From: CAZDWZ01 sp964509425
GTDB lineage: Bacteria > Bdellovibrionota_C > UBA2361 > SZUA-149 > CAZDWZ01
DNA: 64,000 nt
NCBI GenBank assembly: GCA_964509425.1
Contig: CAZDWZ010000001.1
Coordinates: 124,001-188,000, forward strand
Reading direction: 5' to 3'
Shown piece by piece: positions 26,735 to 35,014 of this stretch. The translations under genes and the position numbers were made by a program. Under the pieces are notes generated by a model that did not search any database, was not told the DNA's origin, and worked only from the letters and a program-made list of their open reading frames with translations. Positions within the stretch are counted from its first letter, which is position 1. Each line of letters begins with the position of its first letter.

Positions 26735-28066
26735 ATGAACGCCGACTTCTCCTACATTTACAATCTCATCGTCATTTTCGTCCTGATCGGGCTAAACGGC
26801 TTTTTCGTGGCAGCGGAGTTCGCCTTGGTCAGCGTTCGCCGAAGTCGCGTCGAGGAGCTTGTTGCACTCGGCAGCTCCAGAGCCCTTCACCTTCAGAACG
26901 TGCTGAAAGACCTCGACCGCTACATCGCCGGCACGCAGGTCGGCATCACCCTAGCCAGTCTCGCTCTCGGTTGGCTCGGGGAGCCCCTTCTCGCCCGCGG
27001 TCTCGAGTCGATGATTACGTCTATCCCAGGAGTTGAAGTTCCTCCGGTAGTTCTCCACAGCCTCTCTTTCGCTCTCGCTTTTCTCGCCATCACTGTTCTC
27101 CACGTGGTCCTTGGCGAGCTCGTTCCAAAGTCACTCGCGATTCAGAACCCGGAGAAGGTATCCCTTGCCATCGGCCGGACCATGTCAGTTATCGTTGTCA
27201 TCCTTCACCCTCTCATCTGGAGCTTGAACGGAATCGGTAACCGAGTGCTCAAGATGCTTGGCATCGGGCCGGCTGGAGAGCTTCACAATGTGCACTCCGT
27301 CGAGGAGCTCCAAATTCTCGTGCAGCAGAGTCATGAAGCAGGGATGCTCGATGAGACGGAGCGTCAAGTGCTCGAGCGCTCCTTCAGATTCGCCGAGCTG
27401 ACCGCGAAGGACATCATGGTCCGCCGTATTGATCTCGTGGCGCTTGATCTCGACGAGCCTCGTGACGCTCTCCTCGAGAAGGCGGCGACCAGTATCCACT
27501 CGCGACTCCCCTGCTACGTCGACTCCCTCGATACGATAGTGGGCATCCTCTACATCCACGATATTTTCCGGGCGTATCATCACAACACGTTGCCGAAAGA
27601 TCTCAGAGTCCTGTGCCGCCCGGTTCTCGCGGTTCCCGAAGGTATTCACCTCGACGACCTTTTGGACTTCTTTCAAGAGAACCATACACAAATAGCGATC
27701 GTGGTCGACGAACACGGGGGGACAGCGGGTGTGGTCACGTTTGAAGACCTCGTTGAAGAAGTCACTGGTGAGATTCGCGATGAGTTCGAGAGCGAAGAGG
27801 AGTATCCGCAGCATCTGCCGGATGGACGGATAATTCTTCGCGGCGATATGCGCATCGACGAAGTGAATTCGACACTCGGTTGGACCCTTCCCGACGAATC
27901 GGTCGACACTTTGGCCGGTTTCATCATGTATCGCCTGGGTCGAATTGCACGCGTCGATGACGAAGTCGTGACTGAGTTTGGACATTTGAAGGTCATCGAC
28001 ATGGCGCGAATGCGCATCACCCGGATAGCGGTGTTGCCAAACGCTGGTGTCGAGGCAACCGGATAA
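26735..28066 (+). CDS. CNNM/CorC-HlyC-type protein (DUF21, two CBS domains, CorC_HlyC)
   Basis: A 443-residue protein with the standard order: DUF21 membrane domain (about 5-190, opening with NLIVIFVLIGLNGFFVAAEFALVSVRRSRVEEL), two CBS domains (about 205-330, including KDIMVRRIDLVALD and IVVDEHGGTAGVVTFEDLVEEV) and a C-terminal CorC_HlyC domain (about 345-430, with GDMRIDEVNSTLGW). The family is linked to Mg2+ and Co2+ transport or resistance; the older name 'hemolysin' is misleading. The 186 bases between it and the glucokinase-like gene hold no recognisable feature. An rlmC-type gene follows on the same strand nine bases further on and may be co-transcribed. Confidence 0.9.
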   Translation: MNADFSYIYNLIVIFVLIGLNGFFVAAEFALVSVRRSRVEELVALGSSRALHLQNVLKDLDRYIAGTQVGITLASLALGWLGEPLLARGLESMITSIPGVEVPPVVLHSLSFALAFLAITVLHVVLGELVPKSLAIQNPEKVSLAIGRTMSVIVVILHPLIWSLNGIGNRVLKMLGIGPAGELHNVHSVEELQILVQQSHEAGMLDETERQVLERSFRFAELTAKDIMVRRIDLVALDLDEPRDALLEKAATSIHSRLPCYVDSLDTIVGILYIHDIFRAYHHNTLPKDLRVLCRPVLAVPEGIHLDDLLDFFQENHTQIAIVVDEHGGTAGVVTFEDLVEEVTGEIRDEFESEEEYPQHLPDGRIILRGDMRIDEVNSTLGWTLPDESVDTLAGFIMYRLGRIARVDDEVVTEFGHLKVIDMARMRITRIAVLPNAGVEATG

Positions 28067-28084
28067 CAGTCCCTCGTGAGTCTC

Positions 28085-29245
28085 ATGAGAAATTCACGAT
28101 GCCATCATTTTGAAAATTCATATTGCCGTTCGTGCACCCTCCTTTCCTTAACCGTCGAGGAAGAGGTTGCGAAAAAGACGGCGGTCGTCACCGAATCCAT
28201 AGCTCCCCTCCTGAAATCAAACCCGAAGATTTTTCCGCTCTGGCGGCCTCACACTATTCTTCCTTCCCGCTCAAAAGCGAAGCTCCAAGTCTCCGGAACT
28301 TCGGCGTCCCCAGTCGTCGGCTTGTTGACGTTCGACGGAAGAAACACGGAGGCCAAGGAGCTTCTTGATTGTCCGCTTCATCTTCCGGCAATTAATGACC
28401 TCCTCTCATACCTTGCTCGTGAATTCATCCCCCACGCAAAGCTTGAGCCCTACGATCCGAAATCGCGGTTCGGGGAACTAAAGGGGATCATCGTGATGGC
28501 GAACGAGGATGCGACTCGCCTCATCCTTCGTTTCATTGCTCGCTCGAGCATCCTTGAAAAACCGCTGCGGGCGGCGATTCCCCTCCTCCAACGGAAATTC
28601 CCATCGGTGGAGGTCGTTTCGCTCAACATCCAGCCGATTCCGCATGCGATTCTTGAGGGGCCGGACGAGACCGTGCTCACCGAGCGGCATTCAATCGAAG
28701 AAAACTTCTCCGGCTTCAGCGTCAAGCTCTCCCCTCAGTCGTTTAAACAGGTCACTCACGCGACAGCCGATGCTCTGTATTCCCGAGCACGCGAGCGCGT
28801 ATCGGGAGAATCGATCCGCTCTGTTGTCGACCTTTACTGCGGGGCCGGTGCCTTTACATTCGCTTTGGCGCCCGTGGTTGAAACGGGACTGGGCGTCGAA
28901 ATCTCGGAAGAAACGGTAAATGCAGCAAATCGCCGCGCCGAGAAGTTTCCCGGAATCAGGTTTGAAGCGGCAGATCTTGAAGTTGATTTCGAACGTTATC
29001 TGAGTACAGCGCCCGACTTGCTTGTTGTAAATCCGCCGCGCCGCGGATTGTCAGGCGCCCTCATTCAGGCAGCGAATACGCACGCTCCGAAAAATATCCT
29101 CTATTCGAGCTGCAACCCGAAGACGCTGCTGAGGGATCTCCTGACGTTTGAAGAACAGTATTTGGTTACGGAGCTTCATCCATTCGACATGTTTCCTCAA
29201 ACGGATCATTTGGAAGTCCTCGCCCTTCTCAAGCGGAAAGCGTAA
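28085..29245 (+). CDS. rlmC: 23S rRNA (uracil-C5)-methyltransferase, RlmC/RumB-like
   Basis: SAM-dependent m5U methyltransferase. The N-terminus has the iron-sulfur Cys motif YCRSCTLL, and C-x(n) spacing with DCPLHLP completes the cluster as in RlmC. SKAKLQVSG matches the RlmC NKAKMVVSG segment, and there is no TRAM domain, which separates it from RlmD. The methyltransferase half shows SPQSFKQV, VVDLYCGAGAFTFALA (SAM site), LLVVNPPRRGLSGA and ILYSSCNPKTLLRDL (catalytic Cys), ending HPFDMFPQTDHLEVLALL. E. coli RlmC methylates U747 of 23S rRNA; the same target is inferred. GTG 28076 is an alternative start three codons upstream. Confidence 0.85.
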   Translation: MRNSRCHHFENSYCRSCTLLSLTVEEEVAKKTAVVTESIAPLLKSNPKIFPLWRPHTILPSRSKAKLQVSGTSASPVVGLLTFDGRNTEAKELLDCPLHLPAINDLLSYLAREFIPHAKLEPYDPKSRFGELKGIIVMANEDATRLILRFIARSSILEKPLRAAIPLLQRKFPSVEVVSLNIQPIPHAILEGPDETVLTERHSIEENFSGFSVKLSPQSFKQVTHATADALYSRARERVSGESIRSVVDLYCGAGAFTFALAPVVETGLGVEISEETVNAANRRAEKFPGIRFEAADLEVDFERYLSTAPDLLVVNPPRRGLSGALIQAANTHAPKNILYSSCNPKTLLRDLLTFEEQYLVTELHPFDMFPQTDHLEVLALLKRKA

Positions 29246-29294
29246 TCCAAACCATCGGCATCGTCTGCTGTGTGGTTCGCGCTCGAGAGAAGGG

Positions 29295-30698
29295 TTACTT
29301 TTGAGACGCCGACCGGATGCTTTCTGAGATGGTTTCTGCAGCGATCCGATTACCGGATTCACTCCAGTGACCGTCCAGGTTCAAGTAGGTGCCTTCTGCC
29401 GCGCTCAGTGAAGGAAGAAGGTCGATGGTGCTGATTTGATCGCGTTCTAACCGCTCTCTTAGCTTCTGATGGGAATCATGTTCTCCGCTAAAGATCGCTG
29501 CCATGTCGGCAAGAGCCGACCATTCTCGCTTCATTTTATTATCGGCCGCGAAGCCAGTCGGAACGAGGACCACATGGAACTTCACGCCGGCATTGCGGCA
29601 GAGTTCCCTCACCGACAAAAGCCATCGGTAGGTGTACTCAAAAACTTCGGGCTGAAGAGACGGATTTCGGTAAGAGGGGTCCATCACGCCATCGAGAGCC
29701 GGACCCAGATAGTAGCTCCGAAACAAGCCGCCGTCCGGAGAACACATGATCCGGTGAATGGCCTCCAGATCCTTCGTGGCTAATTTCTGCGCAAGCTCTT
29801 TTCGGTCTGCACTCGAAAACGAGACGAGAAACTCGGCAGTTCGGTTGAGACCCAGGCTCCGGCATCGAGGAATCTGGCCTTGCTCTGCGTCGTGAAGTTT
29901 CGGCGTGCCTCGATACCATGCTCGGCTCGGCACCATCTGTGATCCCTTGAGACGAAAATTTATACCGGGGAGCACCTTCGCGGCCAGACTATCGGCGGGA
30001 GGAACAGAGAGTATCTGACTCTTCAAAGAATTCTCGGAGCGACCCATGAAATCGTTCCCGAGGAAAAAAAACAAAAAAACTTCATCGGGCTGAAGCGAGA
30101 GACCGAAACGCTTGATTCGCCAATAATAATCCGACGGAGATGCGGTGGAGACTCCGAGGTTGATGATTTCATGACCAGGGAATTTCTCCTCGACAAGCAA
30201 CGAGACCGGGACTCTCGAAGACTCTTCGAGGAACGAGTCTCCAACGAAAAGGAATCGGGTAGAACCTGGTGTTTTCGCGAATTGACGCTCTTTGTCTCGT
30301 TGTCCCCAGGAATTGAGTTTCACTGCCATCGGATCGAGCTCGATGATTCGACCCCAGCCGTCTGCTCCTTTCTTTGGATCAACCCCGTGAAGGATAATCG
30401 CCGGCCAGGGCGGCGCTTGTCGGCGAAAATACCATTCGGCTCCGGCGATAATAGCGACGGCAGGAAGGATGAAAGACACGTGGAGAAGCACGAAGCCCGC
30501 TTTGTCCCTTTGACACAGACGATAGGCAAAAATAAACGCGAGCGGGAGACTCAGACAGAACACGGTGTCGCAGACTGCGGGAGATTGTTGTGGAAGGAAT
30601 GGAACGACAGGAAAAAAGAAAGCGGCGCGAAAAACACATGCCGAAAGAAACGCGAGCGACAGAGTCAGGTACGCTAATATTTCAAGGAAAATGTGCAT
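29295..30698 (-). CDS. Membrane-anchored SGNH/GDSL-hydrolase-like protein
   Basis: The first 95 residues contain three to four hydrophobic segments; the rest is a soluble domain with SGNH features. Block I reads RFLFVGDSFLEES, with the nucleophile Ser, and the C-terminal block reads NLDGHWSESGNRIAAE, with the Asp-x-x-His pair; FFFLGNDFMG supplies the Asn block. The set is complete, so an esterase, deacetylase or acyltransferase partner role is possible. AlgJ/AlgX-like O-acetylation proteins have the same arrangement of membrane part plus SGNH domain, so modification of a surface polysaccharide is a reasonable guess. The gene is flanked by non-glycan genes and has no obvious operon partner. 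Confidence 0.75.
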   Translation of the reverse strand: MHIFLEILAYLTLSLAFLSACVFRAAFFFPVVPFLPQQSPAVCDTVFCLSLPLAFIFAYRLCQRDKAGFVLLHVSFILPAVAIIAGAEWYFRRQAPPWPAIILHGVDPKKGADGWGRIIELDPMAVKLNSWGQRDKERQFAKTPGSTRFLFVGDSFLEESSRVPVSLLVEEKFPGHEIINLGVSTASPSDYYWRIKRFGLSLQPDEVFLFFFLGNDFMGRSENSLKSQILSVPPADSLAAKVLPGINFRLKGSQMVPSRAWYRGTPKLHDAEQGQIPRCRSLGLNRTAEFLVSFSSADRKELAQKLATKDLEAIHRIMCSPDGGLFRSYYLGPALDGVMDPSYRNPSLQPEVFEYTYRWLLSVRELCRNAGVKFHVVLVPTGFAADNKMKREWSALADMAAIFSGEHDSHQKLRERLERDQISTIDLLPSLSAAEGTYLNLDGHWSESGNRIAAETISESIRSASQK

Positions 30699-30907
30699 TC
30701 TCCTGCCGCTCAGGTTCGAGTCTCTCCCGTAGATGAGAGTAGAGAAACCCCATGAAAAGATTCAAATTTTCGCTGTGTTCGACCAGGAAGGCAATGTATT
30801 CCAGCTCGCTTTCCCACAAGAAAGGTGCCGTTGGCTCACGGCCAAAAATTTTTGCGCTGCCGGTGAAGCATTCTTGTTCCGCCAGAAGCGCGGAAACAAG
30901 TCTCTCA

Positions 30908-31672
30908 TTACGAGGAACTGCTCCGAGAACGAATCCTCTCGATCAGTTCGCCTGCTGAGAAGCGGGCGAAGAAATTATCTTGCTGAAGAATTTCCTGCAC
31001 CACACCTTTAGAATCGAGGAGAAAAATCGTCGGCGCATTCGTGTCTTTCCCGTCGGGCGCAGCTCCCGGATGAATGACTCCAACCATTCGCGCCACCTTT
31101 TGATCGGCGTCGGAGACAATCACCAACTCGGGGAAAGTATTTTGTGAAAGCCGCGCCACATCGACGGAATCATTTGAAATAGCCACCACTTGCGCCTTCG
31201 CAGCTTTAAACTCAGCGGCTCGTTCGTTTAGCTCGCCAATCTCCGCCATACAGACCGCGCACCATCGGCCGCGAAAGAAGACGAGCACGCTCGTCTGCCC
31301 ATTTTCAAGTTGTGTATTTCCGAAGGGTGTTCCGTCAGCGCGCTTCGCCGAGAACACAGGAAGTTTTTCTCCGACCTGAATGGGGCCTGCATACGCCGGC
31401 ACCTTGCTTTTTACGGTAAGGAAATACCATTGGAACCCGCAGACAACGGAGAATCCTGCGAGCAAGAGCACTCTCACCCAGCCCCTCCGCCGAAGAACGG
31501 AAGCAAGCATCAACAACACGCCAAGAGTTCCGAGCAACGGCACGTGCCAGGGCAAAACAAACTGTCGCATCTGCAGTTGCACGAGAAACAGCAGCGGACC
31601 CAAGAGGAAGGTAAAGACCCCAAGGACGAACAGCCCCCAGACAGGGCGGCGGGTTAAAGTTTCATCGGCCAT
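30908..31672 (-). CDS. Membrane-anchored peroxiredoxin/thioredoxin-like (AhpC/TSA) protein
   Basis: About 254 residues from ATG 31672. Three hydrophobic segments (about 10-90) are followed by a thioredoxin-fold domain starting GPIQVGEKLPVFSAKRADG. The active site reads FFRGRWCAVCMAEIGEL, a C-x-x-C in the peroxiredoxin/TlpA style, and a LIVVSDADQKVARMVGV-like segment is typical of bacterioferritin-comigratory-type peroxiredoxins. The domain should face the periplasm and reduce peroxides or thiols. The frame continues upstream to a TTG at 31735, but ATG 31672 gives a more natural start. The 209 bases between it and the SGNH gene hold nothing I can support, and the 182 bases beyond its start up to the attachment repeat likewise. 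Confidence 0.78.
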   Translation of the reverse strand: MADETLTRRPVWGLFVLGVFTFLLGPLLFLVQLQMRQFVLPWHVPLLGTLGVLLMLASVLRRRGWVRVLLLAGFSVVCGFQWYFLTVKSKVPAYAGPIQVGEKLPVFSAKRADGTPFGNTQLENGQTSVLVFFRGRWCAVCMAEIGELNERAAEFKAAKAQVVAISNDSVDVARLSQNTFPELVIVSDADQKVARMVGVIHPGAAPDGKDTNAPTIFLLDSKGVVQEILQQDNFFARFSAGELIERIRSRSSSS

Positions 31673-31854
31673 GAGATTCGGGTACCACGAGGAAACCCCG
31701 CCGACAACCAGCCGAGATTGAGCGAAGCGGCTCAAACACGCATCATCGCTCCGAGCTCACTCGAAGAGTTGAGAATGAGATTTCGGGAAATGGAACACGG
31801 AAAGTGACAGTGACATAGCATCACCCGATCGGATACATGCGTTGAGGGAAAAAT

Positions 31855-31899
31855 TGGCGGGGCGGACGGGACTTGAACCCGCGACCTCCGACGTGACAG
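31855..31899 (-). repeat. attL: 45-bp direct repeat, displaced 3' part of tRNA-Asp
   Basis: These 45 bases are identical to 41116-41160, which is the 3' part (from the anticodon loop to CCA) of the intact tRNA-Asp gene. Identity stops sharply on both sides. A tyrosine-integrase gene begins 165 bases away. This is the standard footprint of integration into the 3' half of a tRNA gene: the element brought its own copy and left the original fragment at the far end. It is not a functional tRNA because the 5' half is absent. Confidence 0.92.
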
Positions 31900-32005
31900 C
31901 GCGCCTTCACTATCGTCATCATTCACAAAATTTGCTATTAACATTTGAGAATCATTCACTTCCCGTCCGAGCTTGTCCGCCGATGTTCGGCCATATTCGA
32001 GGGTG

Positions 32006-32026
32006 AAGTTAGGGATAAGTTGGGGA
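32006..32026 (+). promoter_or_regulatory. Left arm-type integrase/excisionase site pair
   Basis: Two direct copies of a 10-bp motif, AAGTTAGGGA (32006-32015) and AAGTTGGGGA (32017-32026), lie 11 bases apart, one helical turn, between attL and the integrase start. A matching pair occurs near the right end at 41047. Paired same-orientation sites at both ends are what arm-type sites of tyrosine integrases look like. They may also let the integrase repress its own promoter. Confidence 0.55.
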
Positions 32027-32063
32027 TGTTGCAACTCCCTGACGTGTTGCATCGGAGGTTCGA

Positions 32064-33368
32064 ATGTCGAATGCACGATTGGAAAGCAGAGAGGCTCGAA
32101 AGAAACTCGCGCCACGTAAGAAGCCGTACGAGCGACGGCTGACACCTGGGCTTTATCTCGGTTACTACCGCGGCACCGGTTCGTGGATAGTCAGGCGGCT
32201 CATCGCGGGCACCAAGGATTACAAGAGCGATACTATCGGAAGAGCCGATGATGATCTCCCTTCAGACGGCCTGAAGATCCTCAGCTTTGCGGAAGCAGCA
32301 AAGAAAGCAATGGATTCCACCGGCGACGATGGAAGGCCGCTCCCGGCTGATGCGGCACGCTTGGTCACGGTCGAGTGCGCGTTAGAACATTATTCGAAGG
32401 CGTATGCAGCGGAACGTGACCCTTTGGCGGCAAAGGAACAGCTTCGGAAAATAGCGGTGGTGCAAGGCTCTCCGCTCCTCCGCGGACGGCTTATTGCAGA
32501 ACTCACGACGGCGGAAATTGAAGCTTGGCACAGGTCGCTTGTCACTGCCGGTCCCCGCCGGGCGAACGGACGCAAAGGAACAACGGTAGAGAAATCAAGG
32601 CCGAGCGCTGGTGATGAAAACTACTCGGAGTATCTACGGAGGCGAAAGGTAACGGCAAACTCGTTTTTGGTTGTGCTCAAAGCAGCTCTCAATAGATCTT
32701 TCCGGCTGGGACAGATTGAATCATGTTCCGCTTGGCAAAGGGTGCGCCCCTTCGCCGGGGTAAATGAACCGCGCGTGCGATTGCTGTCCCGTGACGAAGT
32801 TTCGCGTTTCCTGAAAGCGTGCGGCCCATCATTCCGACCTTTGGCGGAAGCGGCAGTTTTGACCGGCGCGCGATGGGGCGAATTGATTAAGCTGCACGTC
32901 GGCGACTATTCACCAGATGCTCGGACAATCGTCCTTCCGGCGAGTGTCACGAAAAGCAAAAAACAGCGCGCCGTACCTCTGAATGACGCTGGGGTGAAGT
33001 TCTTCGATGCATTGACCGCCGGTCGAGCGGCAAACGAGGTATTGTTTCTCAAACCGGGCGGTACGGCATGGGTAAGGTCGGAGCAAGGACCACACGTATC
33101 GCGAGCTTGCAAAGAAGCAAAGATTGTTCCTGCGATAAGCTTTCACTTGTTGCGGCACGCATATGGAAGTCTCCTCACGGAAGCCGGAGCACCGCTGCAA
33201 GTCGTCTCGGAACTTCTCGGTCACAGTGACGTGAGGCTGACGACGCGGCACTACTCGCACATTTCGCCGAGCTTCAAAGCTACAGTTGTTCAACAGTCCC
33301 TCCCCGACTTCGGAATCGATGAACCGAAAGTCGTTCCAATTTCACGCGGCAAGAGAGTTAATGGCTAG
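32064..33368 (+). CDS. int: Tyrosine-type site-specific integrase
   Basis: A 434-residue tyrosine recombinase that integrates and, with an excisionase, excises the island at tRNA-Asp. The catalytic residues are complete: Arg270 in LTGARWGEL, Lys in SVTKSKKQRAVPL, His361 and Arg364 in SFHLLRHAYGS, the second His in LGHSDVRLT and the nucleophile Tyr397 in TRHYSHIS. A SAM-like core-binding domain precedes it (about 110-230), and the basic N-terminus is suited to arm-site binding. GGAGG lies five bases before the ATG. It is the first gene inside attL, and its stop overlaps the next ATG by eight bases. Confidence 0.93.
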   Translation: MSNARLESREARKKLAPRKKPYERRLTPGLYLGYYRGTGSWIVRRLIAGTKDYKSDTIGRADDDLPSDGLKILSFAEAAKKAMDSTGDDGRPLPADAARLVTVECALEHYSKAYAAERDPLAAKEQLRKIAVVQGSPLLRGRLIAELTTAEIEAWHRSLVTAGPRRANGRKGTTVEKSRPSAGDENYSEYLRRRKVTANSFLVVLKAALNRSFRLGQIESCSAWQRVRPFAGVNEPRVRLLSRDEVSRFLKACGPSFRPLAEAAVLTGARWGELIKLHVGDYSPDARTIVLPASVTKSKKQRAVPLNDAGVKFFDALTAGRAANEVLFLKPGGTAWVRSEQGPHVSRACKEAKIVPAISFHLLRHAYGSLLTEAGAPLQVVSELLGHSDVRLTTRHYSHISPSFKATVVQQSLPDFGIDEPKVVPISRGKRVNG

Positions 33369-34026
33369 AGCAAAACCCAAGACCGGATGGCGAGCGGCGA
33401 TACGGGCGGAAGATACTCCATTTTGCTTCGCTGATGATGAGCGCAACGAGCTGCGGCGGTTCATGGGCGATGAAGTAATCGACTCTGCTGAAAGAATGGT
33501 CGCGGAGGTTCGCACATGGGCTGTATTCGAGCACTCTGCGCCGACTGACGGCGAAGTGTTCGAAGCGGTGCGTCGCGGCGACGTGGCATTGAGAAAGGGG
33601 CCGCAACATTTCTTAGCATGGCTGCAACACCTCGACTCTAAAACCCGGCAGCTGCTTTTGCTCGCTGCAACCTCCGCGACCGGCGTTCGATTGCTCACAC
33701 CTGGATCATTTCCATTGGCCGTTGCGGAGCTTCGACGACAGCGAAAACCAAAGCGCGGCGCGCGGCGCAAAGATGCTCCATACGAGCTTTCTGCTCGCCT
33801 CGCGCAACTCCTCAACGCGCATGGTATTCCGCTCTCCGGGTACGATCCTTTAATCCCTGAGAAGAAAATCAAAGCAGCCGGCTCCAGAGGCGGTGCAGCG
33901 GCGCTTGCCTTGATTCTGCACTACGCTTTACCCGCGGTACTGCTCGATGACGGTGATCCCGTTTTCGACATCGCCGAGTACATCCGCTTCGCACTCTCCC
34001 GAGCAAAACGGGGCTTGGGGAATTAA
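33361..34026 (+). CDS. Unknown island protein following the integrase
   Basis: I do not recognise this 221-residue protein. It is basic at the N-terminus (MARAKPKTGWRAAIR), has a region rich in acidic and helical residues to about 100, a hydrophobic TRQLLLLAATSATGVRLL stretch and a highly basic RRQRKPKRGARRKDAP segment near 135-150. It ends with a helical region and no catalytic motif. The ATG at 33361 overlaps the integrase stop by eight bases (ATGGCTAG), so it is coupled to int. The basic middle suggests DNA or RNA binding; a directionality or replication-accessory role is possible but unproven. Confidence 0.6.
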   Translation: MARAKPKTGWRAAIRAEDTPFCFADDERNELRRFMGDEVIDSAERMVAEVRTWAVFEHSAPTDGEVFEAVRRGDVALRKGPQHFLAWLQHLDSKTRQLLLLAATSATGVRLLTPGSFPLAVAELRRQRKPKRGARRKDAPYELSARLAQLLNAHGIPLSGYDPLIPEKKIKAAGSRGGAAALALILHYALPAVLLDDGDPVFDIAEYIRFALSRAKRGLGN

Positions 34027-34093
34027 TCTACCGTTCCCCGTAGTCGTTCGTCCGTGGTTTTCTGCGCTCGTAAATGAGCAACGGAGAACGCGG

Positions 34094-34405
34094 ATGAAAG
34101 CAAAACCGACTAGAAAAATCGAAATTGAACTGCCGATCGAAGACGATGAGCGCAAGCCGCTCCCGCTTTCCGAGCGTCGAGGACTCTCCATCGCCGAGAC
34201 GGCGGAACTATACGGAATCAGCAAAACGCATCTCTATGACGCAATTCGTGCGGGCAAGGGGCCGGAAGTTGTTTTGCTTGGCTCCAGACGAGTGATTTTG
34301 CGCGAGGACGCGGACGCATGGTTTCGCGCTCGGCGTGGAGCTTGGACACCGAACCTAAAGAAAAAACGTAATGAAAAACAGAATGAGCAACGGGAGGAAG
34401 CATGA
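34094..34405 (+). CDS. Small HTH protein, AlpA/excisionase-like
   Basis: A 103-residue protein whose middle, LSIAETAELYGISKTHLYDAI, is a helix-turn-helix of the MerR/excisionase (HTH_17) type. It is followed by GSRRVILREDADAWFRAR, the wing and final helix usual in that family. In satellites and prophages such proteins serve as excisionase or as regulators of the replication genes (AlpA-like). GGAG lies ten bases before ATG 34094. Its stop overlaps the next start by ATGA. Confidence 0.78.
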   Translation: MKAKPTRKIEIELPIEDDERKPLPLSERRGLSIAETAELYGISKTHLYDAIRAGKGPEVVLLGSRRVILREDADAWFRARRGAWTPNLKKKRNEKQNEQREEA

Positions 34406-34710
34406 ACAATCCAGAAACCAATGGAAGAGTCGCCCTTGCAACAGCGTTGCGAGCCGCTCGGGATATCCTCGGTGGAGATGAAGAAGCGGCGTTACACCTC
34501 GTGGCCTCAGCTGCCGCACAAGTGCTCGTAACGCAAGGCGAAGGCACTCAGACAATTCGCATCGTTATGACGAACGAGAGGCGCGCTGCATTGGTCGCGG
34601 TTCAACTGCAATCGGGGTTAGATGAGGCATCGTTCTTTGATGTCGTCACCGATCCGGACAGAATCGCCGAGGCGCTTGGATTCGAGATCGAACAAGAGCC
34701 GCTGCAATAA
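34402..34710 (+). CDS. Small island protein, unknown function
   Basis: A 102-residue protein starting in an ATGA overlap with the HTH gene. It is mildly acidic with a helical first half (RVALATALRAARDILGGDEEAALHLVASAAAQVL) and a beta-like TQTIRIVMTNERRAALVAVQL, then an acidic C-terminal helix. No family is recognised. The tight coupling suggests a partner of the HTH protein. Confidence 0.55.
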   Translation: MNNPETNGRVALATALRAARDILGGDEEAALHLVASAAAQVLVTQGEGTQTIRIVMTNERRAALVAVQLQSGLDEASFFDVVTDPDRIAEALGFEIEQEPLQ

Positions 34711-34718
34711 AGAAAAAA

Positions 34719-34745
34719 CCCGCCGGTAGTTTTGCTACCGACGGG
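34719..34745 (-). terminator. Rho-independent-type hairpin with T-run on the minus strand
   Basis: An 11-bp stem with one mismatch (34719-34729 with 34735-34745, loop TTTTG). The plus strand has a run of six A just before it, so a minus-strand transcript would end in a GC-rich hairpin plus U-run. In the plus direction no T-run follows. It lies eight bases after the stop of the small plus-strand gene, where it would block antisense transcription or weakly attenuate the sense transcript. Confidence 0.6.
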
Positions 34746-34774
34746 GCAGGTCGAAACACGGACTGGAAGACGAC

Positions 34775-35014
34775 ATGAGTTTACCATCCCCTTCACTTTC
34801 AGAACAGTCAGAAGATAGCCCCTCGGAGAACCTTCTCCGTGAGGTCCCGGTGCTGCACGTTTACGAGATCGTGATCGGGCGATTGGAGCAGCTACTTCAT
34901 TGGGCGATCGGCTTCATGTCCAACTTCGGAGCGACAAGTAAAGACCTTGAACTCTGTGTCTTTCAGGCATGGAAGCGTGTTCAAACAACGATTCGAGAGG
35001 CCCATGACCGCTGA
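34775..35014 (+). CDS. Small island protein ahead of the AAA ATPase, unknown
   Basis: A 79-residue acidic protein with a Ser/Pro-rich start and a helical remainder (VYEIVIGRLEQLLHWAIGFM, then KDLELCVFQAWKRVQTTIREAHDR). Its stop lies 11 bases inside the next gene, so the two are coupled. No family is recognised. A small replication-accessory role is possible from position only. Confidence 0.5.
   Translation: MSLPSPSLSEQSEDSPSENLLREVPVLHVYEIVIGRLEQLLHWAIGFMSNFGATSKDLELCVFQAWKRVQTTIREAHDR

Noticed and set aside
30733..31011. Plus-strand frame between the SGNH and peroxiredoxin genes
   Set aside because: It overlaps the peroxiredoxin gene antisense by about 100 bases and shows no family or good ribosome binding site.
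31855..31899. A second tRNA-Asp gene at the left end
   Set aside because: Only the 3' part exists; there is no 5' acceptor, D arm or anticodon stem, so it is an attachment remnant.
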